A DNA stretch of 64,000 nucleotides. Source: Nitrospirillum viridazoti CBAmc. Its GTDB lineage: Bacteria; Pseudomonadota; Alphaproteobacteria; Azospirillales; Azospirillaceae. The position numbers and the translations under genes are program-made. The stretch is taken from assembly GCF_000730165.1 (NCBI RefSeq), contig NZ_CP022112.1, positions 1 through 64,000 of the forward strand, in the 5' to 3' direction. Under the pieces are notes generated by a model. That model saw only the letters and a program-made list of their open reading frames with translations, had not been told where the DNA came from and did not search any database. The first letter of the stretch is position 1. The number at the start of each line of letters is the position of its first letter. Shown in pieces: positions 1 to 9,200 of this stretch.

Positions 1-336
1 ATGCTGGCCCTCATGGGCGTGCCACTGTTGCTGGACACCATCAGCAAGGTGCGGCGGCGCGGCAACCCCGACCTCAGCGTCATCGGCATCCTGCCCACCA
101 TGTTCACCGCCCGCCACACCCAGGACCGCGCCACCCTAGCCGACCTGGAAGCACGGTTCGGCGGCGCCATCCGCATCTTCACCCCCGTGCCGCGCGCCAC
201 CATCTTCCCGCAGTCCGTGGCCGCCGGACAGCCCACCATCGATGTGGCATCGGACCCGGCAACCGTGGCACCTTTCCGCGAGGTTGCCCAAGCCCTGCTT
301 GAGGCGGATGGAGAGGACGTCGCCCATGTCGCGTAA
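1..336 (+). CDS. parA: ParA-family partition ATPase, 3' end only
   Basis: This is the C-terminal 111 residues of a ParA/Soj-type ATPase that, with ParB, segregates a replicon. The Walker A part lies before the window, so the ATG at position 1 is internal. Visible family features are the late beta-strand 'VIGILPTMF' followed by a helix and the segment 'PVPRATIFPQSVAAGQP', which matches the 'IPR...EA...GKP' segment of ParA proteins. Its stop overlaps the start of parB by 11 bases, so the two are translationally coupled. The tail sequence and the lack of rsmG/mnmG neighbours look more like a plasmid or chromid ParA than the chromosomal copy, which is inference. Confidence 0.85.
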   Translation: MLALMGVPLLLDTISKVRRRGNPDLSVIGILPTMFTARHTQDRATLADLEARFGGAIRIFTPVPRATIFPQSVAAGQPTIDVASDPATVAPFREVAQALLEADGEDVAHVA

Positions 337-1183
337 ACTGGCCCGCAGCAATCCCGCCCTGGCGGCGACGGCGGCCAGCCTGTTGCCCGCCACAGCCAAA
401 CCGCTGAACAAGCTGTATGGCACGTCGGAGGATTTTCCGGAGCTGGTGGAACTGGACCTGGACCAGGTGTTCCCCAACCCGGATCAGCCGCGCCGCCATT
501 TCGACGAGACGGCCCTGCGTGAGCTGGCCGACAGCATTGGCGCCCAGGGCCTGATCCAGCCCATCGTCGTGCGCAAGCGGGCGGAGGGCGGCTACCTGAT
601 CGCCGCCGGTGAACGCCGCTGGCGCGCCCACCGCCTGCTGGGCAAGGCCACGATCTTCGCCATCGTGACCCAGGGCGGGGTCGATGAGATCGCGCTGATC
701 GAGAACCTGCAGCGTCAGGACCTGGACACGCTGGAGGTGGCCTGGGGCCTGAGTCGCCTGGGGGAGACCCATCGGTACACCCAGGACCAGCTGGCCGGTG
801 CCGTGGGGCTCAGCAAGTCCGAAGTGTCGCGCCTGCTGGCTTTGGTGCGTCTGCCGGACAGTATCCTGGCGGAATATCCCGAATATCGCGACCAGGTGAG
901 CAAGAGCCATCTGTTCATCCTGGCCGACGCCGAGGATGATGCCGCCCGCCATCGCCTGTGGGGATTGATCAAGGGGGGCGCCACCATCAAGGCCTTGCGC
1001 GCGGCCAACAAGTCGCCCGAGCCGGCGGTGACGGCGCCCAAGGCGGCACCGGCTGCCGGCCACCTGATCACGCGCATGGAGCGGGACTTGGCGCAGGTGT
1101 CGGCCGGCCCCAATGGCCTGGCGGCCAAGGACAGGGAGCGGCTGGAGAAGCTGCGCCAGCGGCTGGATGAAATCCTCCGCTAA
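326..1183 (+). CDS. parB: ParB-family partition protein
   Basis: A 285-residue CTP-dependent parS-binding protein that loads onto the centromere and works with ParA. Seen: the ParB/Srx N-terminal domain with '[18 protein letters not shown]', the 'GERRWRA' box near residue 98 that binds nucleotide, then a helix-turn-helix around residues 150-175 ('[20 protein letters not shown]'), a variable linker and a charged C-terminal dimerisation tail. ATG 326 is chosen because it overlaps parA in the usual coupled way; an upstream in-frame ATG at 242 lies deep inside parA. The stop overlaps the convergent CLC gene by four bases. Confidence 0.93.
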   Translation: MSRKLARSNPALAATAASLLPATAKPLNKLYGTSEDFPELVELDLDQVFPNPDQPRRHFDETALRELADSIGAQGLIQPIVVRKRAEGGYLIAAGERRWRAHRLLGKATIFAIVTQGGVDEIALIENLQRQDLDTLEVAWGLSRLGETHRYTQDQLAGAVGLSKSEVSRLLALVRLPDSILAEYPEYRDQVSKSHLFILADAEDDAARHRLWGLIKGGATIKALRAANKSPEPAVTAPKAAPAAGHLITRMERDLAQVSAGPNGLAAKDRERLEKLRQRLDEILR

Positions 1184-2562
1184 TTGCGACGTCGCAATCG
1201 GCGCTTCAGGAGCACACGGATATGACGATGTAGGGTAAGGGGGGCCGGCGGCAGATCGCGCGCCTGCCGCAACGTGCCCCCAACAGGTAAGGATGGGGCC
1301 AGCCGAGCCTTGGGCACGCCGATGCGCTGTGACAGATAGATGCCGGAATGCCCGCTGAAGGCGTAGGCGACGAAGCAGGCGACGGCGATGTAAGGGGTGT
1401 GCGCGGCGCCGAACAGCTCTATCCCCATCAGGGTGCAGGCCAGGGGGGTGTTGGCCGCCGCGGCGAACAGCCCCACGAAGCCCAGGCCGGCCAGCAGGTC
1501 CGTCGGGGCATCCATGACGCCGGCCAGGGCATGGCCCAAGGCGGCGCCGATGAAAAACAGCGGCGTGACCTCGCCACCCTTGAAGCCCGTGGCCAGCGTG
1601 GTGATGGTGAACAGCGCCTTCCACAGCCAGCTGAACGGGTGATAGGGCGCGGCCTGGAATAGGCCGGGCAACGTGATCGCTCCCGGATCGGCCGACCAGA
1701 CGCCCAAACCCAGATAGTCGCGCGTGCCCAGGATGTGGACGAAGGCGATCAGCAGCAGGCCACCCAAGACGGGCCGTAGCAAAGGCTGGGGGCAGAGGCG
1801 GCGCACCAGCGCCGCCGCGCTGTGCGAGACCTCGGAAAAGACCAGGCCGCCCAGGCCGAAAATCACCGCCGCCAGGGTCACCTTGGCCAGCAGCCAGCCT
1901 TGCAGGTGAAAGCCGCCATCGCCGGTGGCGATGATGTAGGCGGTATGCTCGATGCCCCAGGCGTGGCAGGTCCAGTCGCCGACCAAGGCCGCGATCAGGC
2001 AGGGCAGTAGCGCCTCATAGCGCACCTGACCCAGGCTCAGCACCTCCAGCGCGAAGACGGCGCCGGCGATGGGCGTGCCAAACACCGCGCCAAATCCGGC
2101 GGCCACGCCAGCCATCAGCACCAGGCGAGTATCGGCGGGGGACAGTTTCACCAGGCGGGTAAAGCCGCTGGCCAGGCTGCCACCCAGTTGCACCGCCGTG
2201 CCCTCGCGGCCCGCTGAGCCGCCGAAGAGGTGGGTGACGACGGTGGCGGCCAGGATCAGCGGCGCCATACGCAAGGGCACGCCGGCGCCGGGTTCGTGGA
2301 TCTGGTCCACGATCAGGTTGTTGCCGCCGTCGGCCCGACCGCCGAAACGGCTATAGACCCAGACGATGGCGATGCCGGCCAAGGGCAGGGCGTAAAGCAG
2401 GGCGGGGTTATCGAAGCGGGCCTGGGTGGCCTGGTCCAGGCTCCACAGGAACAGGGCGCAGACGCTGCCGATCAGGGCGGCGACGGGGGCTGTCAGGCAT
2501 AGCCATTTCAACAGGGCGCGCGTCTGCGCGGCCCACGAGGCCAACAGGCGACGGGGGATCAT
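1180..2562 (-). CDS. CLC-family anion transporter, probably fluoride/proton antiporter type
   Basis: A polytopic inner-membrane CLC protein of about 460 residues. The selectivity regions are GGNNLIVDQ (where chloride CLCs have GSGIP), '[15 protein letters not shown]' with the gating glutamate, and '[17 protein letters not shown]'. The Asn in place of the chloride-coordinating Ser, and the GREGT form, are what I know of the fluoride-exporting CLC-F branch. The fluoride riboswitch upstream supports this role: removal of toxic cytoplasmic fluoride. ATG 2562 is chosen; an in-frame TTG at 2622 would add 20 residues. Neither start has a strong ribosome-binding site. Confidence 0.85.
   Translation of the reverse strand: MIPRRLLASWAAQTRALLKWLCLTAPVAALIGSVCALFLWSLDQATQARFDNPALLYALPLAGIAIVWVYSRFGGRADGGNNLIVDQIHEPGAGVPLRMAPLILAATVVTHLFGGSAGREGTAVQLGGSLASGFTRLVKLSPADTRLVLMAGVAAGFGAVFGTPIAGAVFALEVLSLGQVRYEALLPCLIAALVGDWTCHAWGIEHTAYIIATGDGGFHLQGWLLAKVTLAAVIFGLGGLVFSEVSHSAAALVRRLCPQPLLRPVLGGLLLIAFVHILGTRDYLGLGVWSADPGAITLPGLFQAAPYHPFSWLWKALFTITTLATGFKGGEVTPLFFIGAALGHALAGVMDAPTDLLAGLGFVGLFAAAANTPLACTLMGIELFGAAHTPYIAVACFVAYAFSGHSGIYLSQRIGVPKARLAPSLPVGGTLRQARDLPPAPLTLHRHIRVLLKRRLRRRN
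1183..1198. promoter_or_regulatory. Perfect 16-bp palindrome, candidate parS site
   Basis: Half-site ATTGCGAC with its exact inverse, starting on the last base of the parB stop codon and lying in the final codons of the convergent CLC gene. Its 14-bp core TTGCGACGTCGCAA occurs again at 6202-6215. Position at the end of parB and recurrence of the core suggest a ParB binding site; binding is inferred. Confidence 0.5.
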
Positions 2563-2645
2563 GGAAAGGAACCCGGAGCTGATGAAGTAAGGATAGGCGC
2601 GGACACTGCGGACAGACTCCAACCATCAGGTGGCGAAACACCGAA

Positions 2646-2713
2646 GGTAGGAATCATCAGCCCCGGATGGGGCGGTTCGGCCGTGAGACGGCCAGGCAGA
2701 AATCCATTGCCGG
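2646..2713 (-). promoter_or_regulatory. Fluoride riboswitch (crcB motif)
   Basis: Read on the minus strand it has the conserved blocks in order: GGCAATGG, then TTTCTGCC closing the first stem, a GGCCGTCTCACGGCC hairpin, AACCGCC, and GGGGCTGATGATTCCTACC at the 3' end. These match the crcB RNA consensus, including the pseudoknot-forming elements. It sits about 85 bases before the ATG of the CLC transporter gene, in the same orientation. The expected effect is increased transporter expression when fluoride is bound. Confidence 0.9.
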
Positions 2714-2891
2714 ACGCAGCTATGACGGATGCCGGCGCCCCCTGTCAACGGTCTGCCGCGCAGCGCTGTCGCGCACTGGTATCACAAAGAATATCGAATC
2801 GTGTGCAAGAAGCCGATTCGCTGGTTCTTAACGATAAGAAAGAAAGCTAAGCAACGGTTAGTTTTCGTGATGGGCCGAGTCGCGCACGCCG
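2714..2891. other. Intergenic region upstream of the riboswitch
   Basis: An AT-richer stretch between the fluoride riboswitch and the marR stop codon. It should contain the promoter of the riboswitch/CLC transcript (minus strand) and the end of the marR transcript. I see no convincing -35/-10 pair and no gene; the open frames crossing it show no family features. Confidence 0.4.
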
Positions 2892-3413
2892 TTACAGGGT
2901 GCGGATTTTGTTCAGCAGGGCCAGCAGTTGTGTCTGCTCGTCGGCCGTCAGCACGGCGGACACCCTGGCCTCCTGCTCCTCCACCAGGCCTTCGGCCTGG
3001 ACCAGCAGGTCCAATCCGGCGTCCGACAGGCTCAGCATCTGCACCCGCCGGTCCTGCCGGCCGCGCACGCGCTTCAGCAGGCCGCGGTTGGCCAGGCGGT
3101 CGACCAGGTGGGCCATGTTGGGCGGGGCGATTTCCAGAACCTCGCCCGCCTGGCGCTGGTTCACGCCCTTGTTCACGCTCACCAGGCTCAGGAGTGAGAA
3201 TTCCGCCAAGGTCAACTGGCAGGGGGCGAGATGCTCCAGCACCAGGCGCCGCACCAGGGTTTCCGCCCGCGACAGGTTGAAGCCGACGAACCGCTCCAGC
3301 TTTGAACAGTCCAGCGCCGTTTCCGCCTTGGCCGTTGCGGACAGGGACTCGTCGGGGCCTTCCTCGGCTGTCAGTACATCGGTGGCGGGCGTGGTGTTCT
3401 TCAGGGCCGGCAT
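2892..3413 (-). CDS. MarR-family transcriptional regulator
   Basis: 173 residues with a typical MarR winged helix: 'LTLAEFSLLSLVSVNKGVNQRQAGEVLEIAPPNMAHLVDRLANRGLLKRVRGRQDRRVQMLSLSDAG', where the DRR...LSLTxxG-type wing is clear. An N-terminal extension of about 45 residues is poorly conserved and acidic. It lies directly downstream of the aldehyde dehydrogenase and feruloyl-CoA hydratase/lyase genes on the same strand, and MarR regulators of this sort (FerR/CouR type) respond to hydroxycinnamoyl-CoA thioesters. That it represses the ferulate genes is inferred from position. Confidence 0.85.
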   Translation of the reverse strand: MPALKNTTPATDVLTAEEGPDESLSATAKAETALDCSKLERFVGFNLSRAETLVRRLVLEHLAPCQLTLAEFSLLSLVSVNKGVNQRQAGEVLEIAPPNMAHLVDRLANRGLLKRVRGRQDRRVQMLSLSDAGLDLLVQAEGLVEEQEARVSAVLTADEQTQLLALLNKIRTL

Positions 3414-3654
3414 GGGAGCGGTCTCAAAAAAAGCGGTGCGGGCGTGAAAGGGTAGGGCGGATGATCGGTTCAGGCCCTTATATCAGCCGGGGCGGCGGGG
3501 CCAATAGCGTTGGCGGAAGTATCCCGGTAATTGTCCTGGTCGTCCAGGGGAACCACCGCTCGTCGAGCGTCACCCCGCATGGCGCGGGCGGCGTATGGGC
3601 CAGGAGGGAGCGGCCATCCCCCCATCGGTAAGGATGGCCGGCTTTCGAGACCCC
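3414..3654. other. Intergenic region between vdh-like gene and marR
   Basis: About 240 bases. The part near 3613-3636 can fold as GGCCATCC...GGATGGCC and may end the vdh transcript. Another short inverted repeat, CCTGG-TCGT-CCAGG, lies near 3534-3547 and could be a regulator site before marR. No gene seen. Confidence 0.4.
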
Positions 3655-5112
3655 TCAGATCGGGTAATGGCGGGGGCCGGTCTGGATGGTGACCCAGCGC
3701 AGCTCCGTGAACTCGGCTACACCCGATTTGCCGCCGAAGCGGCCGTAGCCGCTGCTTTTCACGCCGCCGAAGGGCATCTGCGCCTCATCATGCACGGTGG
3801 GGCCGTTGATATGGCAGATGCCGGACTCGATGCGCTGCGCCACCGTCAGGGCGCGGGCGACGTCGCGGCTGAACACGGCGGCCGACAGGCCATACTCGCT
3901 GTCGTTGGCCACGCGGATGGCCTCTTCGTCGCCATCGACGCGCATGACCGCGACCACGGGCCCGAAGGATTCCTCGGCATAGAGCTTCATCTCATGCGTC
4001 ACGCCGTCCACCACGGTGGCCTGCATGATGGCGCCGTCGACCGTTCCGCCGGCGGCGATGCGGGCCCCTTTGGCCACGGCATCGTCCAGCAACGCCTTGA
4101 TGCGCTGACCGGCTTGGGCGTTCACCAGGGCGCCCAGGACGGAACCCGGGGCGGAGGGGTCGCCGGCGGTCAGGGTGCGGGCCTTGGCCGCCAGCCTGTC
4201 CACAAAGGCGTCGGCGATGCCGGCGTCCACCACCAGCCGCTCCGTCGACATGCAGATCTGGCCTTGGTTGAAGAAGCCGCCGAAGGCGGCGGCCGCAACC
4301 GCCGCATCCAGGTCGGCATCGTGCAGCACCAGCAGCGGCGCCTTGCCACCCAGCTCCAGCAGGGCGGGCTTCAGATGCTTGGCCGCCAGCTGGGCGACGA
4401 TGCGGCCCACGCCGGTGGAGCCGGTGAAATTCACCCGCCGCACGGCCGGATTGGCGATCAAGCGCTCGACGATGGCCGGCGCGTCGGCGGGGGCGTTGGT
4501 GATGACGTTGACGACGCCGTCGCCCAGGCCGGCCTCGGTCAGGATCTGGCCGATCAGGCGGTGGGTGGCGGGGCACTGCTCACTGGCCTTCAGCACCACG
4601 GTGTTGCCGCAGGCCAGCGGCGTTGCGATGGCGCGCGTCCCCAGAATGACAGGGGCGTTCCAGGGGGCGATGCCCAGCACCACGCCGCAGGGCTGGCGCA
4701 GGGCCATGGCCAGGCTGCCGGGCACATTGCTGGGGATGACCTCGCCATTGATCTGCGTGGTCATGGCCGCCGCCTCGCGCAGCATGTTGGCGGCCAGCAT
4801 GGCGTTGAAGCCGTACCAGTTGGGCATGCCGCCGATTTCCGCGGCGCCGATGGCAATAAAATCCGCCGTGCGGGCGTCCATCAGGTCTGCGGCCTTCAGC
4901 AGGCGCTGACGCCGCTCCCCGGGGCTGAGCGCCGCCCAGGTAGGGAAGGCGGCCTGGGCCGCGGCCACGGCGGCGTCGGCATCGGCCGGGGTGGCCGCCG
5001 CGGCGGTGGTCACGACCTTGCCGCTCACGGGGTTGGCACGGGTGAAGGTGGCGCCGCCGCTGGCGGGCACGTCGCGTCCGCCGATCAGCAGGCCGATGGT
5101 AGTGGTCGTCAT
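3655..5112 (-). CDS. vdh: Aldehyde dehydrogenase, vanillin/benzaldehyde type
   Basis: 485 residues, full length for the NAD(P)-dependent ALDH superfamily. Seen: Rossmann region 'VVLGIAPWNAPVILG', 'FTGSTGVGRIVAQLAAKHLKPALLELGGKAPLLVL' with the general-base glutamate, the catalytic cysteine in 'FFNQGQICMSTERLVV', and the late 'EESFGPVVAVMRVDG' motif. The ATG has a good GGGAGGG site about five bases upstream. It follows the feruloyl-CoA hydratase/lyase gene, which releases vanillin or 4-hydroxybenzaldehyde, so oxidation of that aldehyde to vanillate or 4-hydroxybenzoate is the likely job. Substrate preference cannot be fixed from sequence alone. Confidence 0.88.
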   Translation of the reverse strand: MTTTTIGLLIGGRDVPASGGATFTRANPVSGKVVTTAAAATPADADAAVAAAQAAFPTWAALSPGERRQRLLKAADLMDARTADFIAIGAAEIGGMPNWYGFNAMLAANMLREAAAMTTQINGEVIPSNVPGSLAMALRQPCGVVLGIAPWNAPVILGTRAIATPLACGNTVVLKASEQCPATHRLIGQILTEAGLGDGVVNVITNAPADAPAIVERLIANPAVRRVNFTGSTGVGRIVAQLAAKHLKPALLELGGKAPLLVLHDADLDAAVAAAAFGGFFNQGQICMSTERLVVDAGIADAFVDRLAAKARTLTAGDPSAPGSVLGALVNAQAGQRIKALLDDAVAKGARIAAGGTVDGAIMQATVVDGVTHEMKLYAEESFGPVVAVMRVDGDEEAIRVANDSEYGLSAAVFSRDVARALTVAQRIESGICHINGPTVHDEAQMPFGGVKSSGYGRFGGKSGVAEFTELRWVTIQTGPRHYPI

Positions 5113-5161
5113 CGGGACCCTCCCTGGGGTTTTATCGTTGTCGCTGGCCGCCGCCGCTGTT

Positions 5162-5226
5162 CCCCCAAGAGGTAAGGGCCACTTCCCGGGAACTGGACGG
5201 CGGCACTTATCCTTACCGCCTGGGGG
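5162..5226. repeat. Imperfect inverted repeat between ech and vdh
   Basis: Arms CCCCCAAGAGGTAAGG (5162-5177) and CCTTACCGCCTGGGGG (about 5211-5226) pair with two mismatches. The CCTTAC...GGGGG pattern recurs in the strong hairpin at 18706-18746. It could attenuate or stabilise the ech-vdh transcript. Confidence 0.45.
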
Positions 5227-5244
5227 CGTGTAGGCCCCCGCCTC

Positions 5245-6087
5245 TCAAGAGCCGCGCTTGTAGGTCTGCAGACCGGGCTTGATGCTCTTGTCATCCAGGA
5301 ATTGCTTCAGGCCCTGTTCCCGGCCCTTTTCCGGGTCGCGCAGCTGGGCCTGGTCCAGCTTGGCGTACAGGTAGTCCTCATTTTGCTCCCACGTCAGTTC
5401 GCGGCAGCGCTTGAAGCCGTTCTTGGCGGCGCGCAGCACCACCGGGTTTTTGGCCAGCAGGACCTGGGCCAGCTTGGTGACCTCTTCCCGCAGCTGGTCG
5501 CGCGGCACGCTCTTGTTCACCAGGCCCATCCGGGCCGCCTCCTGGCCGGTGAACGTCTCGCCCGTCATGATCAGGTGCAGGGCGGCGCGGTGGCCGATGG
5601 TGTCGGCCAGGGCCTTGCTCACCAGGTTGCCCGGCGGGATGCCCCAGTTGATCTCCGACAGGCCGAACACCGCCTCGTCGGCACAAATGGCCAGATCACA
5701 AGCCACCAGGGGGGAGAAGGCACCGCCGAAGCACCAGCCGTTGACCATGGCGATGGTGGGCTTGGTATAGAACCGCAGCAGCCGCCACTGCCAGGTGGAG
5801 GCGTCGCGGCGCACCTTTTCCTGCAGGATTTCCGGGCCGGCGTCGATCTCGCGGAAATATTCCTTCAGATCCATGCCCGCCGTCCAGGCGTCGCCGGCGC
5901 CGGTCAGCACCACCACCTGGGCGTCCGCATCCAGTTCCAGCGCTTCCAGCACATCGACCATGTCCCGGTTCAGGGTCGGGCTCATGGCGTTGCGCTTATC
6001 CGGCCGGTTGAAGGTGACCCAGGCGATACCGTCCACGACATCGACCAGGACGGTCTTCCAGCGATCCGCGTATTTGGACTGGGGCAT
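5245..6087 (-). CDS. ech: Feruloyl-CoA / p-hydroxycinnamoyl-CoA hydratase-lyase
   Basis: A 280-residue crotonase-fold enzyme that hydrates feruloyl-CoA or coumaroyl-CoA and cleaves it to the aromatic aldehyde and acetyl-CoA. Diagnostic segments of this subfamily are 'AWTAGMDLKEYFRE', 'GWCFGGAFSPLVACDLAI', and 'SEINWGIPPGNLVSKA' with the catalytic glutamate; the C-terminus 'FKRCRELTWEQNEDYLYAK' is also typical. ATG 6087 is preferred because of a GAGGAGG site about 12 bases upstream; the open frame runs to 6201. It leads the ech-vdh-marR series. A feruloyl-CoA synthetase gene is not in the window. Confidence 0.93.
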   Translation of the reverse strand: MPQSKYADRWKTVLVDVVDGIAWVTFNRPDKRNAMSPTLNRDMVDVLEALELDADAQVVVLTGAGDAWTAGMDLKEYFREIDAGPEILQEKVRRDASTWQWRLLRFYTKPTIAMVNGWCFGGAFSPLVACDLAICADEAVFGLSEINWGIPPGNLVSKALADTIGHRAALHLIMTGETFTGQEAARMGLVNKSVPRDQLREEVTKLAQVLLAKNPVVLRAAKNGFKRCRELTWEQNEDYLYAKLDQAQLRDPEKGREQGLKQFLDDKSIKPGLQTYKRGS

Positions 6088-6197
6088 GGGCCTCAAGGCC
6101 TCCTCAACTGCATTTCCTTCAAGGGCCGGTTTCCGGCCAGTGATTAACTTATATACAATAACTATTATGGGCGCAATAGATCGCGCGCATAGCATCC

Positions 6198-6219
6198 GCA
6201 TTTGCGACGTCGCAAATGC
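6198..6219. promoter_or_regulatory. Perfect 22-bp palindrome, candidate second parS-like site
   Basis: Half-site GCATTTGCGAC followed by its exact inverse. The central 14 bases are identical to the core of the palindrome at the end of parB (1183-1198). It lies about 110 bases before the ech start and 43 bases after the stop of the sensor kinase gene. It could be a partition site or an operator of an unlinked regulator. Confidence 0.5.
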
Positions 6220-6261
6220 CGGTTGGCGGGACGGTTGGACGCGGAATCCGGGTGTCAGGGA

Positions 6262-9200
6262 TCAGGCACGAAAGGCGCGCAGCCGGTCGGCCGCGGTGGC
6301 GCTCAGGCTGGCGCCGATCATCGACGGGATGACCAGTGTCACGGTGGTGCCCTGTCCCAGCACGCTGTCGACGGTCAGGTTGCCCTTCAGCCGCTGGGTC
6401 ACGTGGTTGTAGGCCACGTGCAGGCCCAGGCCGGGATGGCCGCGGCCGCGGGCGGTGGTGAAGAAGGGGTCCAGGATGTGGGGCAGCACCTCGGCGGGAA
6501 TGCCCCGCCCGTTGTCGGTCACGGAAATCAGCACCACGCCGCCCTCGGCCGAGGCCGTGACCGTCACATGGCCGTGGGCGCCGGGATCGAAGGCATGGTC
6601 GGCGGTGTTGGCCAGGATGTGCGTCAGGGCGTTGACCAGTGATTCCGGCACCGTGGGCACCACCAGGCCGTAGGGCACGTCCACAGTCAGCTCGATGGCG
6701 CCCTGGGCCAAGGCGGTCCGCGCCACGTTGGCCACATCGGGAAGCAGGGTGGACAGGTCGACCTCCGTCACCTTGCTTTCGCCGTCCTCCGCCGCGATGG
6801 CGGTGAAGCTCTTCACCAGGGCCGCCGTGCGCTTGGTGTTGCGTTCCACCAGGTCGGCCAGGTCGGACCATTCCTCCAGCCCGGTTTCCAGGGCGTTGCG
6901 GGTCAGCTTGCCCTGGGCGATGTTGTCGCGCACATCCTCCAGGCTGCCGCGCAGGCTGCCGGCGGCGGTCAGCACCACGCCCAGGGGGGTGTTGACCTCA
7001 TGCGCCACGCCGGCCACCAGGCGGCCCAGCGAGGCCATCTTTTCCTGCTGGATCAGCTTGGACTGGGTGGTGCGCAGATCCGCCAGGGCCTGGGCCGTTT
7101 CCATCCAGGCGGTTTCGGCGCGGCGATAGGATTCCGCGTTTTCCAGGGCGATGGCGCTATAGGCGCACAGCGTGCGGAAGATCATCTGCTCCCGGTCGCC
7201 ATAGGCATGGTCGGCGACCACCACCAGCACGCCCAGCACGCGGTTTTCCACCACCAGCGGATAGGCCAGCGCCACGCCGTCCTCCACCGTCTCCGTCAGC
7301 TCCTGCCGGCTTTGCGCCGCGCGGGCGGGTAAGGAGACCGGATCATCCAGGTAGACCGGCTCGACAGCACTGCCGTCGGCGGTGGCGGGTTCCAGGTACG
7401 ATCCCTGCAGGCGGTACAGCACCAGGCGGTGGCCGGTCAGCAACTCACCCACATAGCGCTTCAGCGTGCTCAGCACCGCGTCCAGAATCAGGGTGGCGGT
7501 GATGTCCTGCCCGGCATCACCCAGGCGGCGCAGGATGGCGGCGGACTGGGTCAGGGCGGCGTTGGCTTCCGTCAGTTCCACCGTGCGCTGCGCGACCACG
7601 GCCTCCAGCTCCTGCTGGCGGCGGCGCAGGATGGCGGTGCGGCCCCGCACCAGCAGGCCGACGGCCCCGGCCAGGGCGACGATGCCCAGCATCTGCGCCC
7701 ACCAGGTCTGGTACCAGGCGGGCAGGATGGCCAACGGCACCGTCAGCTCCGCCGTCGACCATTGGCCGCTGCGGTTGCTGCCCCGCACCCGCAGGGTATA
7801 ATTGCCGGGCGGCAGATTGGTGTAGGCGATCTGCCGCCAGTTGCCGTCGATTTCGAGCCAGTCGCGGTCCAACCCTTCCAGCTTGTAGGCGTAGCGGTTG
7901 CGTTCCGGGGCGGAGAAATCCAGCGAGGCGACCTCCAGGCGGAAGCCGTGGTCGTCCGGATGGATCGTCAGGGGCGTGGTGGTGTGGGCCACCTGCGACC
8001 CCGGAATCTGCCGCCGGCCGATATAGGCCTGGGTCACCACCACCGGCGGCACATAGGTCCAGTCCGCCAGCAGGCGCGGGTGGATCAGGGTGACGCCGTC
8101 CTCCGCCCCGAACAGGATTTCACCGTTGGGGCCCTTGGCGACGGACGTGGACCAGTGGGTGGTCAACCACACGCCGTCCGACCGCTGGAAGGGGCGGATG
8201 GCCATGGTGATGGGATCGATACGCACGACCCCGGTATCGGTGGACACCCAGATGAAGCCGTCCTCGTCCTGCGCCACGGCGTTGGCGGTGGCCAGCAAGG
8301 GCTCCACGTCGCTGGCCAGGAACTTCACAGGCCGCCGGCCGTTGGCGTCCGGCTTGCTGATCATGGCGACGCCCTGGCCGTAGATGGTGGCCCATAGCCG
8401 GCCCTGGCGGTCGGTGGCCAGCGACGCGATATTGTGGCTGGTCAGGGTGGTGGGGTTGCCGCTGTCCAGGTCGATCTTCTGGACCGTGCCGCTGTCGATG
8501 CCGGCCAGGTAGAGGCCACTGTAGGTGCCGATCCACAGGTCATGGTTATCTGCCAGTTGCAGCACCGTGATGCGCTGATCCTGCAGGCCGCCGGTACCCT
8601 GGCCCAGCGGGCGGGCGGTTCCCGCGGCGGGATTGTAGGCCCAGACGCCGACGTTGGAATCGCCGATCCACAGTTGTGTCCCATCCCACTGCAGGCTGGA
8701 GATGTTCAGGGCGGCATCCAGCCCCGGCACCCGTGTCAGATGCACGGCCCCGGCGCTGAGGTCGGTGCGGTACAGGCCGTCGCGGGTGCCGATCCACACC
8801 GTGCCGTTCTGCTGAACCGCGAAGGACCGGGCCACCTTGGCCGGCAGCGCGTGTTCGGGGTTGCCGGGGTCGGAGGCCAGGTGGGAAACCAGCTGCCCCG
8901 AAGCGTCCAGGACGTCCACGCCGCCCCGGCCGCGACCCAGCCACAGCTTGCCGTCCGGCGTGACCATCAGCGAATGGGCGCTGCGGTCTTCGGTCTGGGG
9001 GGTAGAGGAGATGGGAGTAAGGAAGCGGAAAGCCTGGGCGGAAGGGTCGAAGCGGCACAGGCCGGGATAGGTTCCCACCCAGACCAGGCCCGCCTTGTCC
9101 TTGTACAGCGACAGGATGTTATCGTTCAGCAGGCTGTCCGGAACCGTGCGGTTGCGTTTGATGGCCTTGGCACCGCCGCTGGCCAAATCCACCTCCAGCA

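Noticed and set aside
2729-3280. 183-codon plus-strand frame opposite marR
   Set aside because: Arg/Pro/Ala-rich product typical of an antisense frame; marR on the minus strand is clear.
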